This document shows positions 36,332 to 46,417 of a DNA stretch of 64,000 bases, one piece after another (positions within the stretch are counted from its first letter, which is position 1; each line of letters starts with the position of its first letter). Location of the stretch: assembly GCF_902459805.1 (NCBI RefSeq), contig NZ_CABPST010000001.1:124001-188000 (forward strand), read 5' to 3'. The notes beneath the pieces are model-generated. The model worked only from the letters and a program-made list of their open reading frames with translations, had not been told where the DNA came from and searched no databases. Origin of the DNA: Pandoraea bronchicola. GTDB lineage: Bacteria; Pseudomonadota; Gammaproteobacteria; Burkholderiales; Burkholderiaceae. The position numbers and the translations under genes are program-made.

Positions 36332-36635
36332 GTAGTTGGGTAATCAGTGTCTTCGCGTGAACGGCAAGCGTAATGGATTTGCCTCGCCGGTTCCACCGCG
36401 CGACACACGCAATCTCACGGCGTGCGTCGCGCCGGCATGGCCCGCCCGCCGGGCTGTCCCTCGCTTGACGCCCGACATCGGAAGGCTTACGCTGTTCTTA
36501 TAGCGAATATTTGTTCGCTATAAGAACATTGTGAACCAGACGAGGCCACTGGACAAGAGGCCATCGCCGGGAGACACCCAACCGGGGCAAGGGGCGCAAG
36601 CCCGTCAGCCCGATGGAACTGCCCAGGAGGCACGT
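36332..36635. promoter_or_regulatory. pcaR/pcaI divergent control region
   Basis: A 304-base region without genes. Its main feature is the palindrome at 36494-36527. The DNA left of it carries the pcaR promoter, and the 108 bases from the palindrome to the pcaI start are a leader without obvious structure. An in-frame GTG at 36531 could extend PcaI, but the AGGAGG before 36636 argues against it. Confidence 0.6.
36494..36527. promoter_or_regulatory. PcaR operator, perfect 14-bp-arm palindrome
   Basis: GTTCTTATAGCGAA (36494-36507) and TTCGCTATAAGAAC (36514-36527) are exact reverse complements with a 6-base spacer. The size matches the extended palindromes recognised by PcaU/PcaR-type IclR regulators. 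It sits between pcaR and pcaI, suited to controlling both. Confidence 0.85.
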
Positions 36636-37313
36636 GTGATCAACAAGATTTACGACTCGCTCGCCAGCGCGGTTGCCGGCGTTCACGACGGCGCGACGAT
36701 CATGATTGGCGGCTTTGGCAACGCCGGCATGCCCTCGGCGCTTATCGACGCCTTGATCGATCAGGGCGCGCGCGACCTGACCATCGTCAACAACAATGCC
36801 GGCAACGGTGAGACAGGCTTGGCCGCACTGCTCAAGGCCGGGCGTGTGCGCAAGATCATCTGCTCGTTCCCGCGTCAGACCGATTCGCAAGTGTTCGACG
36901 CGCTCTATCGCGCAGGCAAGATCGAGCTGGAACTGGTGCCGCAGGGCAATCTCGCCGAGCGCATTCGTGCCGCAGGCGCGGGCATTGGCGGGTTCTTCAC
37001 GCCGACCGGTTACGGCACGCTGCTCGCCGAAGGCAAGGAAACGCGCGTGATCGACGGTAAGCCATATGTGTTCGAACTGCCGATCCACGCCGACTTCGCC
37101 CTCATCAAGGCGCTCAAGGGCGACCGCTGGGGCAACCTCGTGTATCGCAAGACGGCTCGCAACTTCGGTCCGATCATGGCCACGGCGGCGAAGTGCGCCA
37201 TCGTTCAGGTGAGCGAAGTCGTCGAGCTGGGCGACCTCGATCCGGAAGCGGTGGTCACACCCGGCATCTTCGTTCAACGCATCGTCGCGGTGCCCAGCAC
37301 CGCGCGCGCCTGA
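36636..37313 (+). CDS. pcaI: 3-oxoadipate CoA-transferase subunit A
   Basis: A 225-residue alpha subunit of succinyl-CoA:3-oxoadipate CoA-transferase. It opens INKIYDSLASAVAGVHDGATIMIGGFG and has FFTPTGYGT. With PcaJ it moves CoA from succinyl-CoA to beta-ketoadipate, the penultimate step of protocatechuate and catechol breakdown. The GTG at 36636 has AGGAGG five bases upstream and gives the normal family N-terminus. pcaJ follows 26 bases downstream. Confidence 0.95.
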   Translation: MINKIYDSLASAVAGVHDGATIMIGGFGNAGMPSALIDALIDQGARDLTIVNNNAGNGETGLAALLKAGRVRKIICSFPRQTDSQVFDALYRAGKIELELVPQGNLAERIRAAGAGIGGFFTPTGYGTLLAEGKETRVIDGKPYVFELPIHADFALIKALKGDRWGNLVYRKTARNFGPIMATAAKCAIVQVSEVVELGDLDPEAVVTPGIFVQRIVAVPSTARA

Positions 37314-37339
37314 TCCCCATCTGATTTCGGAGCACGACA

Positions 37340-37990
37340 ATGAACCGACTGACCCGCGACCAGATGGCCGCCCGCGTCGCCCAGGACATTCCCGACGGCG
37401 CTTATGTGAACCTCGGTATCGGCCTGCCGACGGCCGTGGCCAATCACTTGCCCGCCGAAAAGGAGATCATTCTCCAGAGTGAAAACGGTGTGATCGGCAT
37501 GGGCCCGGCCCCAGCGAAGGGCGAAGAGGATGAAGACCTCATCAACGCCGGCAAGCAACCCGTCACGCTCAAACCGGGCGGCGCCTTCTTCCACCACGCC
37601 GATTCGTTCGCGATGATGCGCGGCGGCCACCTCGACTTCTGCGTGCTGGGCGCATTCCAGGTTTCGACGACGGGCGACCTCGCCAACTGGCACACCGGCG
37701 CGCCCGACGCGATTCCCGCCGTGGGCGGCGCGATGGACCTCGCGAGCGGCGCGAAGCAGGTGTTCGTGATGATGGAGCACCAGACCAAGCAGGGCGAGAG
37801 CAAGATCGTCGAGCAATGCACGTATCCGCTCACCGGCGTGGGTTGCGTCACGCGCATCTACACCGATCTGGCCGTGCTGGATGTCACGCCCGAGGGCCTG
37901 CGCGTTACCGACATTGTCGACGGCCTCTCGTTCGACGAACTACAACGGCTGACCGGCGTGACGCTGCTGCCGTCACCGGCCGTTGCCTGA
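37340..37990 (+). CDS. pcaJ: 3-oxoadipate CoA-transferase subunit B
   Basis: A 216-residue beta subunit. The catalytic glutamate lies in the SENG motif (ILQSENGVIGMGP), and GLPTAVANHLP is the usual preceding block. It forms the active heteromer with PcaI. Start ATG at 37340 has GGAGC seven bases upstream. The next gene, pcaF, follows after a 70-base spacer containing a hairpin. Confidence 0.96.
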   Translation: MNRLTRDQMAARVAQDIPDGAYVNLGIGLPTAVANHLPAEKEIILQSENGVIGMGPAPAKGEEDEDLINAGKQPVTLKPGGAFFHHADSFAMMRGGHLDFCVLGAFQVSTTGDLANWHTGAPDAIPAVGGAMDLASGAKQVFVMMEHQTKQGESKIVEQCTYPLTGVGCVTRIYTDLAVLDVTPEGLRVTDIVDGLSFDELQRLTGVTLLPSPAVA

Positions 37991-38006
37991 CCCATCGCAC
38001 GACACC

Positions 38007-38043
38007 ATCGCCGGGACATCACCTGATGTGGCCCGGCGATTTT
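38007..38043 (+). terminator. Intra-operon hairpin between pcaJ and pcaF
   Basis: Outer arms ATCGCCGGG (38007-38015) and CCCGGCGAT (38032-38040) enclose inner arms ACATCA and TGATGT, giving a 15-bp interrupted stem followed by TTT. It may partially terminate transcription or stabilise pcaIJ mRNA, lowering pcaF relative to pcaIJ. Confidence 0.6.
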
Positions 38044-38060
38044 CATTGTGAGGTAGATAA

Positions 38061-39263
<1,203 letters not shown>

Positions 39264-39436
39264 TCCCACTACCCCGCCGGTGTTTTCGGGCCGGGGCGGG
39301 CGCGCGGGACTGGATAAGTCTCGCTGCGCCGCACCGGGGTCCCGCGGGCACGATCAGTGCCGCGCGGGACGCGTCTGCCCAGTGTCTCCTTCCGTCCTTC
39401 CGTCCTTGCTATCGCTGTGCTGCCACCGCTGACCGT

Positions 39437-41149
39437 TCAGACGGCGTTGGCGACGTCGCGCATCACGGCGTCGAAGAACGTGGCCTTCGCCTGTGCTTCG
39501 CTGCGAACATAAGCACGGTTGATGCCGCTGATGACCGCACGAATCGACGCCGTCGTCAGATTCGCATCGATACCTACGCCAAACGCACTGCCTACGATGC
39601 TCTCGCCTGCCATTTCCGCGATGGCGATCGCACGAGCGTCGGCCCCCTGCGTGAGGGCGCGCTCCTCGTAGTGCTGCACACGCACCGGTGTGCGCATGGC
39701 GTGCATTAATGCATCGAGCGGGCCGTTACCGGCGCCCGACACCGTGGTGCGCTGACCGTGAATATCGATGGTCACCGCAATGTGCTGGCGGCCATCGCGC
39801 TCCGAGAGCGTGTGACCGACGTAAGCGACCGGCTCGGTGGACGCCACGTATTCCGTCTGGAACAGTTGCCAGATCTGCGATGCGGTGACTTCGGCTCCCG
39901 TCTCATCGGTATGACGCTGGACCGCCGAGCTGAAATCGACTTGCAGACGACGCGGCATCTGCACGCCGTAAGCCTGCTCGAGCAGGTAGGCGATGCCGCC
40001 CTTGCCCGACTGGCTGTTCACGCGAATGATCGAGTCGTACGTGCGGCCAAGATCGCTCGGGTCGATGGGCAAGTACGGCACCTCCCAGATCGCATCCGGC
40101 TGTTGGACGGCGAGGCCCTTCTTGATGGCGTCCTGATGCGAGCCCGAGAACGCGGTGAAAACCAGATCGCCAACATACGGATGTCGCGGATGCACGGGCA
40201 ACTGCGTGCACTCTTCAGACGTGCGGGCGATTTCGTTGATGTTCGAGAAGTCGAGCCCCGGGTCAACACCCTGGGTGTACAGGTTCAGACCGAGCGTGAC
40301 GAGATCGACGTTACCGGTGCGCTCACCGTTGCCGAAGAGACAACCTTCGATACGATCGGCGCCTGCCATCACGGCCAGTTCTGCCGCTGCCACCGCCGTG
40401 CCGCGATCGTTGTGCGGGTGGACCGAGAGAATCAGTGAATCGCGGCGAGCCAGGTTGCGGTGCATCCACTCGATCTGATCGGCGTAGTAGTTCGGTGTGC
40501 CGATTTCCACCGTGGCCGGCAAATTGACGATGCACTTGCGCTGCGGCGTCGGCTGCCATACGTCGAATACCGCATCGCAGACTTCCTTGGCGAACTCGAG
40601 TTCGGTTCCGGTAAATGTCTCGGGGCTGTATTGCAGCGTCCATTGCGTGTCGGGCGCGGCGTCAGCACAGCGCTTGATCGTCTTGGCGGTGGCAACCGCG
40701 AGCGCCTTCACGCCCGGCTGGTCGAGGTTGAAGACGATCCGACGGAACTCGGGCGCCGTGGCGTTGTAGAGGTGAACAATGGCGCGCGGTGCGCCCTTGA
40801 GGGCTGCGAACGTACGCTCGATAAGGTCGTCGCGAGCTTGCGTGAGCACCTCGATGGTGACGTCGTCGGGGATGTGACCGCCTTCGATCAGTTCGCGCAC
40901 GAAGTTGAAATCGGTGTCGGACGCCGACGGGAACGCGACTTCGATTTCCTTGAAACCGATGGCGACGAGCGTTTTGAACATGCGCATCTTGCGCTGGGCG
41001 TCCATCGGCTCGAACAGGGCCTGGTTGCCGTCACGCAGATCGGTACTCATCCAGATCGGGGCACGCGTAATGGTGCGGCTCGGCCATTGTCGGTCCGGAA
41101 TGTTGACCGGCGTGAACGGGCGGTACTTCGTGGCGGGGTTCTTCAGCAT
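39437..41149 (-). CDS. leuA: 2-isopropylmalate synthase
   Basis: A 570-residue LeuA (long, LeuA type 2 family). The HMGL-like barrel has [23 protein letters not shown] and [11 protein letters not shown], followed by a C-terminal allosteric domain ([14 protein letters not shown]). It condenses acetyl-CoA with 2-ketoisovalerate, the first leucine step, and leucine normally inhibits it. I start at the ATG 41149 ([12 protein letters not shown]); an ATG at 41194 is in frame and possible. It is monocistronic and preceded by a leader with a leucine-rich peptide. Confidence 0.95.
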   Translation of the reverse strand: MLKNPATKYRPFTPVNIPDRQWPSRTITRAPIWMSTDLRDGNQALFEPMDAQRKMRMFKTLVAIGFKEIEVAFPSASDTDFNFVRELIEGGHIPDDVTIEVLTQARDDLIERTFAALKGAPRAIVHLYNATAPEFRRIVFNLDQPGVKALAVATAKTIKRCADAAPDTQWTLQYSPETFTGTELEFAKEVCDAVFDVWQPTPQRKCIVNLPATVEIGTPNYYADQIEWMHRNLARRDSLILSVHPHNDRGTAVAAAELAVMAGADRIEGCLFGNGERTGNVDLVTLGLNLYTQGVDPGLDFSNINEIARTSEECTQLPVHPRHPYVGDLVFTAFSGSHQDAIKKGLAVQQPDAIWEVPYLPIDPSDLGRTYDSIIRVNSQSGKGGIAYLLEQAYGVQMPRRLQVDFSSAVQRHTDETGAEVTASQIWQLFQTEYVASTEPVAYVGHTLSERDGRQHIAVTIDIHGQRTTVSGAGNGPLDALMHAMRTPVRVQHYEERALTQGADARAIAIAEMAGESIVGSAFGVGIDANLTTASIRAVISGINRAYVRSEAQAKATFFDAVMRDVANAV

Positions 41150-41283
41150 GGCGTTGTCTCGATTGTCGGCAAAAGTGTCAACCGGACGACGCATGAACGC
41201 AGATAAGCTACGACCGCCGGTTGGAGGAACCGGGGCTCAGGTCGGCGTAACTGGGGAAAATCAGCGGTGCTTCAGTGAGGAAT

Positions 41284-41370
41284 TCAGACGATGCACGCGC
41301 GCAGCAACGGACCAAGCCCGGTGGAACGGGCTAGTAGTCGTAGCGAGAGGGAAAATTGCGCGGTGATCAT
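41284..41370 (-). CDS. leuL: Leucine-rich leader peptide of leuA
   Basis: A 28-codon reading frame, ATG at 41370 to TGA at 41284; an in-frame ATG at 41379 would add three residues. Seven of its 28 residues are leucine, including the cluster CTC TCG CTA CGA CTA CTA. CTA is a rare leucine codon in GC-rich genomes such as this. A hairpin overlaps its second half. This is the pattern of ribosome-mediated attenuation: stalling at leucine codons when leucine is scarce would favour leuA expression. The -10 hexamer lies so close that the peptide mRNA may be nearly leaderless. Confidence 0.65.
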   Translation of the reverse strand: MITAQFSLSLRLLARSTGLGPLLRACIV

Positions 41371-41377
41371 GTGGCAC

Positions 41378-41407
41378 ATAAGATCACAGATTTTCCGGGG
41401 CTGTCAA
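41378..41407 (-). promoter_or_regulatory. leuA leader promoter
   Basis: On the minus strand, TTGACA (41407-41402) is a consensus -35, followed after 18 bases by TCTTAT (41383-41378) as -10. Transcription would start about at the leader-peptide ATG at 41370. Prediction only. Confidence 0.55.
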
Positions 41408-41513
41408 CCATGATGTGTCGCCTCGCAGGATTCCCATGATGGGTGGGGCAGATTGCCGCGTGGTCGTATTCGCGCGGATCACCGCGCTTCGCCGTTGATC
41501 GGTGCCCCGGGAC

Positions 41514-41987
41514 TCAAGCCGAGAGGGGCACGGCCGACGTGCATTTGATTTCGTCGAGACAAACGCTCGACTTGACCGCGCTCACGCCCGGAATACGCAT
41601 CAGCGTATCGAGCAGAAAATCGGACAACGCCTTCAGATCGCGGGCGACGACCTTGAGCACGTAATCGATATCCCCTGTCACGGAGAAGCACTCCTGAATC
41701 TGCGCCAGCTCCGCCACCAGTCCCTTGAAGTTCGACAGATCGCGAATGTGGCCGCGCTCCATCGTCACATGGACGAACGCGACCACACTGAATCCGAGCC
41801 GCTGCGCGTCGAGGCGGGTGTCGTAGCCCTTGATCACCCCCATCTCCTCGAGCCGCCGATGGCGGCGGAGTGTCTGTGCCGGCGATAGCTTGATGGCCTC
41901 GGCCAGTTCCAGATTCGAAATTCGCCCGTTCGACTGCAAAATCCCCAGCAGCCGGACGTCGATTCGGTCAATCTCGATGTTATGCAC
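41514..41987 (-). CDS. Lrp/AsnC-family transcriptional regulator
   Basis: A 157-residue Lrp-type regulator. The N-terminal HTH (ISNLELAEAIKLSPAQTLRRHRRLEEMGVI) is followed by a RAM/ligand-binding domain (FVHVTMERG, ECFSVTGDIDYVLKVV). The start is a GTG at 41987. It diverges from hppD, and Lrp-type proteins commonly sense amino acids; phenylalanine or tyrosine is the likely ligand here, by context. A large nested palindrome covers its own start, suggesting autoregulation. Confidence 0.9.
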   Translation of the reverse strand: MHNIEIDRIDVRLLGILQSNGRISNLELAEAIKLSPAQTLRRHRRLEEMGVIKGYDTRLDAQRLGFSVVAFVHVTMERGHIRDLSNFKGLVAELAQIQECFSVTGDIDYVLKVVARDLKALSDFLLDTLMRIPGVSAVKSSVCLDEIKCTSAVPLSA

Positions 41988-42031
41988 TTATATTTCCCTT
42001 CGCATGCGAATTTAGAAATATTAATGCATAA
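41980..42031. promoter_or_regulatory. Nested palindromes at the lrp/hppD junction
   Basis: Three dyads share nearly one centre: outer TTATGCA (41980-41986) / TGCATAA (42025-42031), middle ATATTTC / GAAATAT, and inner perfect TTCGCATGCGAA (41999-42010). A further dyad CTAGGG-TTT-CCCTAG follows at 42033-42047. The 52-bp element overlaps the lrp GTG start. It looks like a multi-site Lrp operator controlling both divergent genes. Confidence 0.75.
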
Positions 42032-42315
42032 CCTAGGGTTTCCCTAGCTCAGTTACGAAATCCTATTTTGCGGCACCCCACTTACACTGAGCCCCGTAAA
42101 ACGTCGAAATGCACGCATATCCTTGTTATCGCAAGGGTTCCGGCGGATGGAACGGACGAGACCTCATATCCCGACCAGACGGTCAACAAACCACAATTTT
42201 GTTGCATCTTCCAGCGCCTCCGGTCTCCGATGCATATCGGCTGACAACCACCGGGCAGTGCACGCGTCCAACGAATCAGTCACCTCACAAATCACCTCAC
42301 CAAGCCGAGACGATC
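41988..42315. other. lrp/hppD divergent region
   Basis: A 328-base non-coding region. The Lrp palindromes occupy its left end (see separate entry). The remaining part, about 42050-42315, is a long hppD leader with no recognisable riboswitch or gene. The frame upstream of hppD stays open but lacks typical coding features. Confidence 0.5.
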
Positions 42316-43389
42316 ATGGCCGACCTCTTTGATAACCCGATGCAACTGATGGGCTTCGAATTCGTGGAATTCGCGTCGCCCACGCCGAACGTGCTCGAAC
42401 CCATTTTCGAGCAGATGGGCTTCAAGCTCGTGGCGCGTCACCGCTCGAAAGACGTGGTGCTGTATCGCCAGGGCGAGATCAACTTCATCGTGAACCGCGA
42501 GCCGAACAGCGAAGCGGCCTACTTCGCCGCCGAACACGGCCCGAGCGCCTGCGGCATGGCATTCCGCGTGAAAGATTCGCACAAGGCCTACGCCCGCGCG
42601 CTGGAACTCGGCGCCCAGCCGGTCGAGATCTCGACCGGCCCGATGGAACTGCGTCTGCCCGCGATTAAAGGCATCGGCGGCGCGCCGCTGTACCTCATCG
42701 ATCGTTTCGAAGAAGGCAAGTCGATCTATGACATCGACTTCGAATTCATCGAAGGCGTCGACCGTCATCCGGTGGGCCACGGCCTGCGTCTGATCGATCA
42801 CCTGACGCACAACGTATATCGCGGCCGCATGGCGTACTGGGCCAACTTCTACGAGAAGCTGTTCAACTTCCGTGAAATCCGCTACTTCGACATCTCGGGC
42901 GAGTACACGGGCCTGACGTCCAAAGCCATGACGGCGCCCGATGGTAAAATCCGCATTCCCCTGAACGAGGAATCGGCCAAGGGCAGCGGCCAGATCGAGG
43001 AATTCCTGATGGCCTTCAACGGCGAGGGCATTCAGCACATTGCGTTCCTCACCGACAACCTGCTCGAAGTCATCGACAGCCTGCAAATGGCCGGTGTCGA
43101 CCTCATGACCGCACCGAACGATTTCTACTACGATGCGCTCGAGACCCGTCTGCCGGGTCACGGCCAGCCGGTGGGCGAACTGAAGTCGCGCGGCATTCTG
43201 CTCGACGGCACGACCGAAGGCGGCAAGCCGCGCCTGCTGTTGCAGATCTTCTCGAAGACGCTGCTCGGCCCGGTGTTCTTCGAGTTCATCCAGCGTCAGG
43301 GTGACGACGGCTTCGGCGAAGGCAACTTCAAGGCGCTGTTCGAATCGCTCGAGCGCGACCAGATCGAGCGGGGCACGCTCAAGGTCTGA
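42316..43389 (+). CDS. hppD: 4-hydroxyphenylpyruvate dioxygenase
   Basis: A 357-residue HPPD with two vicinal-oxygen-chelate halves. The Fe(II) ligands appear as His in LIDHLTHNV, His in GIQHIAFLT and Glu in FFEFIQRQ. It converts 4-hydroxyphenylpyruvate to homogentisate with O2, the second step of tyrosine catabolism. Start ATG at 42316 ([14 protein letters not shown]) fits the family. It is followed by pheP and tyrB: transport, transamination and oxidation of aromatic amino acids sit together under an Lrp regulator. hmgA and fumarylacetoacetase are not in the window. Confidence 0.96.
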   Translation: MADLFDNPMQLMGFEFVEFASPTPNVLEPIFEQMGFKLVARHRSKDVVLYRQGEINFIVNREPNSEAAYFAAEHGPSACGMAFRVKDSHKAYARALELGAQPVEISTGPMELRLPAIKGIGGAPLYLIDRFEEGKSIYDIDFEFIEGVDRHPVGHGLRLIDHLTHNVYRGRMAYWANFYEKLFNFREIRYFDISGEYTGLTSKAMTAPDGKIRIPLNEESAKGSGQIEEFLMAFNGEGIQHIAFLTDNLLEVIDSLQMAGVDLMTAPNDFYYDALETRLPGHGQPVGELKSRGILLDGTTEGGKPRLLLQIFSKTLLGPVFFEFIQRQGDDGFGEGNFKALFESLERDQIERGTLKV

Positions 43390-43520
43390 GTCAAGGGGAG
43401 ACCACCCGGCGGCATGCGCTGCGTGCGCGCCGGGCTCACGATCATCGTTCGCAACGATGGTCCCAAAGGACACGGCGACGGCGTCATAAGCGCCGCACCG
43501 TGGCGGCTCAACGGTTCCGG

Positions 43521-43539
43521 TTCGTTCCGATAGAACGAA
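43521..43539. promoter_or_regulatory. Dyad TTCGTTC-N5-GAACGAA upstream of pheP
   Basis: A perfect 7-bp dyad with a 5-base spacer lies 49 bases before pheP. It is a plausible operator or leader hairpin in the 198-base hppD/pheP spacer. A second hairpin, CCGGCG/CGCCGG, is near 43405-43433. Confidence 0.45.
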
Positions 43540-43587
43540 ATCAGAGAAGCGCGCCGCATGGCAACGAAGGTAGGGTAAGGAACAGAC

Positions 43588-44973
43588 ATGTCCGGCAACG
43601 CAGCACAAGAAGGCTCGCTCCACCGCGGCCTGAAGAATCGTCACATCCAATTGATCGCGCTGGGTGGCGCGATCGGCACCGGCCTCTTTCTCGGCATCGC
43701 ACAAACCATCAAGACCGCTGGCCCATCCGTTCTGTTGGGCTACGCCATCGCGGGCATCATCGCGTTTTTCATCATGCGACAGCTCGGTGAAATGGTCGTC
43801 GACGAGCCCGTCGCCGGCTCGTTCAGCTACTTCGCCAACAAGTATTGCGGCCAGTTCGCCGGCTTCGTGTCCGGCTGGAACTACTGGGTGCTCTACGTGC
43901 TGGTCTCGATGGCCGAACTCTCGGCCGTAGGCATCTACGTGCAGTACTGGTGGCCCGCCATACCCACATGGGTCTCGGCCCTCGTGTGCTTCGGCATCAT
44001 CAACGCCATCAACCTCTCCAGCGTGAAGTCGTACGGCGAGATGGAGTTCTGGTTCGCCATCATCAAGGTCGCCGCCATTGTCGGCATGATCGGATTCGGC
44101 GGCTACCTGCTCTTCTCCGGCAACGCAGGCCCCGACGCCAGCGTGTCCAACCTGTGGCGGCACGGCGGCTTCTTCCCGAACGGCGTGTCGGGCCTCGTCA
44201 TGGCGATGGCCGTCATCATGTTCTCTTTCGGAGGACTCGAGCTGGTCGGTATCACTGCGGCTGAAGCCGACAACCCGTCGCGCACCATTCCGCGCGCGAC
44301 CAATCAGGTCATCTACCGCATTCTGATTTTCTACGTCGGCGCCCTCGGCGTGCTGCTCTCGCTGTATCCATGGGAAAAGGTCGTGACCGGCGGCAGCCCG
44401 TTCGTGCTGATCTTCCATGAGCTGAACAGCAACTTCGTCGCCCACGTACTTAACGCCGTGGTGCTCACCGCGGCGCTGTCGGTCTACAACAGTTGCGTGT
44501 ATTGCAACAGCCGCATGCTCTACGGTCTGGCCGGTCAGGGCAACGCGCCGCGCGCCCTGCTCAAGGTGAATTCGCGCGGTATCCCGCTCGTGGCGCTCGG
44601 CGTCTCGGCCGCCGCAACCGCCGTATGTGTGGTGATCAACTACTTCATGCCGGGCAAGGCGTTCGAACTGTTGATGGGCCTGGTCGTGTCGGCCCTCATC
44701 ATCAACTGGGCGATGATCAGCGTGATCCATCTGGCCTTCCGCCGTGCCAAAGCGCGTGCGGGTGAGACCACATTGTTCAAGAGCCTCGGCTATCCGCTCA
44801 CGAACTATCTGTGCCTTGTGTTCCTCGGCGCCATTCTGGTCGTGATGTATCTGATCCCGGATCTGCGCATTTCGGTCTACCTGATTCCGGTGTGGCTGGT
44901 GGTACTCGGCGTCGGCTATCGCCTGCGCCAGAAGAACAGTGCCGCCCCGGTGCCGGCCAACGCCACACGCTAA
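43588..44973 (+). CDS. pheP: Aromatic amino acid permease (PheP/AroP type)
   Basis: A 461-residue APC-superfamily permease with 12 helices. It opens LHRGLKNRHIQLIALGGAIGTGLFLGI, then MRQLGEMVVDEPVAGSFSYFA and SGWNYWVLYVLV, closely following E. coli PheP. It imports phenylalanine, probably also tyrosine, by proton symport. It lies between hppD and tyrB, so uptake, transamination and oxidation genes are adjacent. Start ATG at 43588 has a GGAA site upstream. Confidence 0.92.
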   Translation: MSGNAAQEGSLHRGLKNRHIQLIALGGAIGTGLFLGIAQTIKTAGPSVLLGYAIAGIIAFFIMRQLGEMVVDEPVAGSFSYFANKYCGQFAGFVSGWNYWVLYVLVSMAELSAVGIYVQYWWPAIPTWVSALVCFGIINAINLSSVKSYGEMEFWFAIIKVAAIVGMIGFGGYLLFSGNAGPDASVSNLWRHGGFFPNGVSGLVMAMAVIMFSFGGLELVGITAAEADNPSRTIPRATNQVIYRILIFYVGALGVLLSLYPWEKVVTGGSPFVLIFHELNSNFVAHVLNAVVLTAALSVYNSCVYCNSRMLYGLAGQGNAPRALLKVNSRGIPLVALGVSAAATAVCVVINYFMPGKAFELLMGLVVSALIINWAMISVIHLAFRRAKARAGETTLFKSLGYPLTNYLCLVFLGAILVVMYLIPDLRISVYLIPVWLVVLGVGYRLRQKNSAAPVPANATR

Positions 44974-45187
44974 GCGGCATGGCGCTGCGCCGGGACTAGC
45001 CGATCGGCACCGGCAGCCGCCAGTCGTAAGCAAACGAAGCACCCCCCGGGCGCCAGCCGCCCGGGGCATCACCGGCAATACCTCACTAGCGGTATCATCA
45101 GTGACTGACTGCCGCCGGAAGCCCCCGGCCGGCCCGGGGCTCACTTAGCCCGCTTCACCGACTTTCTTTCGTTTTCCAGGAACTGCC

Positions 45188-46387
45188 ATGTTCGAACATA
45201 TCGATGCCTATCCCGGTGACCCGATCCTGTCGCTCAATGAAAATTTCGCGAAGGATCCCCGTACCAACAAGGTCAACCTGAGCATTGGCATCTATTACGA
45301 CGACGATGGCCGTCTGCCGGTCATGCAGGCGGTGCGTCAGGCCGAAGCGCTGTTGCTCGCCGAAGTCGGTCCGAAGCCGTACCTGCCGATGGCGGGTTTC
45401 GCCAGCTATCGCGACGTCGTGCAAGCACTCGTGTTCGGCGAAGACTCGCCCGCACGCGCCGCCGGCAGCATCGCCACGGTACAGACGCTCGGCGGATCGG
45501 GCGCACTCAAGGTCGGCGCCGACTTCATCAAGCGCTACTTCCCTGGCTCGCAAGTGTGGGTCAGCGATCCGACGTGGGACAACCATCGCTTCATCTTCGA
45601 GCGCGCCGGCTTCACCGTGAATACGTACCCGTATTACGACGAAGCCACCGGCGGCCTGCAATTCGAAGCCATGGTCGACGCCATCGACAAGCTGCCGGCA
45701 CGCAGCGTGGTGCTGTTGCACGCGTGCTGCCACAACCCGACCGGCGTCGATCTGAACGATGCGCAGTGGGTGCAACTGATCGACGTGCTCAAGAAGCGTG
45801 AACTGCTGCCCTTCGTCGACATGGCGTATCAGGGCTTCGGCTCGGGCATCGACGCCGACGCCTTCGTGATTCGCGAACTGGCCCGCCAGGGTGTGCCGGC
45901 CTTCGTCGCCAATTCGTTCTCGAAGAACTTCTCGCTGTACGGCGAGCGTTGCGGCGGCCTGTCGGTCATCTGCGAATCGGCGGAAGCGGCCGATCGCGTG
46001 CTGGGTCAGTTGACGAGCGCGGTGCGTTCGAACTACAGCAACCCGCCCACACACGGCGCGAAGATCGTTGCCAAGGTGCTGAGCACGCCGGAACTGCGCA
46101 AGTCGTGGGAAGCCGAACTGGCCGAGATGTGCCAACGCATCACGCGCATGCGCGGCGCGATTCACGACGGCCTGCGTGGCCATGTGCCCGAGACCATGCT
46201 CTCGCGTTACCTCGAGCAGCGCGGCATGTTCACGTACACGGGGCTGTCGGCGGCGCAAGTCGACGTGCTGCGTGAACAGCACGGCGTCTACCTGATTCGC
46301 TCGGGCCGCATGTGCGTGGCGGGCCTGAACGAGAAGAACGTTGGCGTGGTAGCCGACAGCATCGCCAAGGTGCTGAACAACGCCTGA
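45188..46387 (+). CDS. tyrB: Aromatic amino acid aminotransferase
   Basis: A 399-residue class I aminotransferase of the aspartate/TyrB group. The PLP lysine is in NSFSKNFSLYGER, with HNPTGVDL and the arginine in RSGRMCVAGL for the substrate carboxylate. It exchanges amino groups between aromatic amino acids and 2-oxoglutarate, producing the 4-hydroxyphenylpyruvate used by HppD. Start ATG at 45188. A perfect terminator follows. The 214-base pheP/tyrB spacer holds a GC hairpin at about 45045-45066. Confidence 0.94.
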   Translation: MFEHIDAYPGDPILSLNENFAKDPRTNKVNLSIGIYYDDDGRLPVMQAVRQAEALLLAEVGPKPYLPMAGFASYRDVVQALVFGEDSPARAAGSIATVQTLGGSGALKVGADFIKRYFPGSQVWVSDPTWDNHRFIFERAGFTVNTYPYYDEATGGLQFEAMVDAIDKLPARSVVLLHACCHNPTGVDLNDAQWVQLIDVLKKRELLPFVDMAYQGFGSGIDADAFVIRELARQGVPAFVANSFSKNFSLYGERCGGLSVICESAEAADRVLGQLTSAVRSNYSNPPTHGAKIVAKVLSTPELRKSWEAELAEMCQRITRMRGAIHDGLRGHVPETMLSRYLEQRGMFTYTGLSAAQVDVLREQHGVYLIRSGRMCVAGLNEKNVGVVADSIAKVLNNA

Positions 46388-46417
46388 GCGTCACGCGGCA
46401 CCTGAAGCGCCCAAAGG

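Larger units (their letters stand above)
41150..41513 (-). promoter_or_regulatory. leuA leader region with promoter and attenuation elements
   Basis: This 364-base gap upstream of leuA holds a promoter, a leader peptide gene, and two hairpins. These are AGCCCG/CGGGCT at 41315-41332 and CCGGTT/AACCGG at 41217-41233. The 3' arm of the first (CCGGGCT) could instead pair with the AGCCCCGG that precedes the second, a mutually exclusive layout expected of an attenuator. No clear T-run follows the second hairpin. Folding is inferred by eye. Confidence 0.6.

Noticed and set aside
36531-36635. Earlier GTG start for pcaI
   Set aside because: The extra 35 residues are unlike PcaI, and the GTG at 36636 has a strong AGGAGG.
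42292-45144. A 950-codon open frame on the minus strand across hppD and pheP
   Set aside because: It is antisense to two certain genes; its translation is low-complexity, Arg/Asp/His-rich and has no domain. Codon bias of GC-rich genes keeps the opposite frame open.
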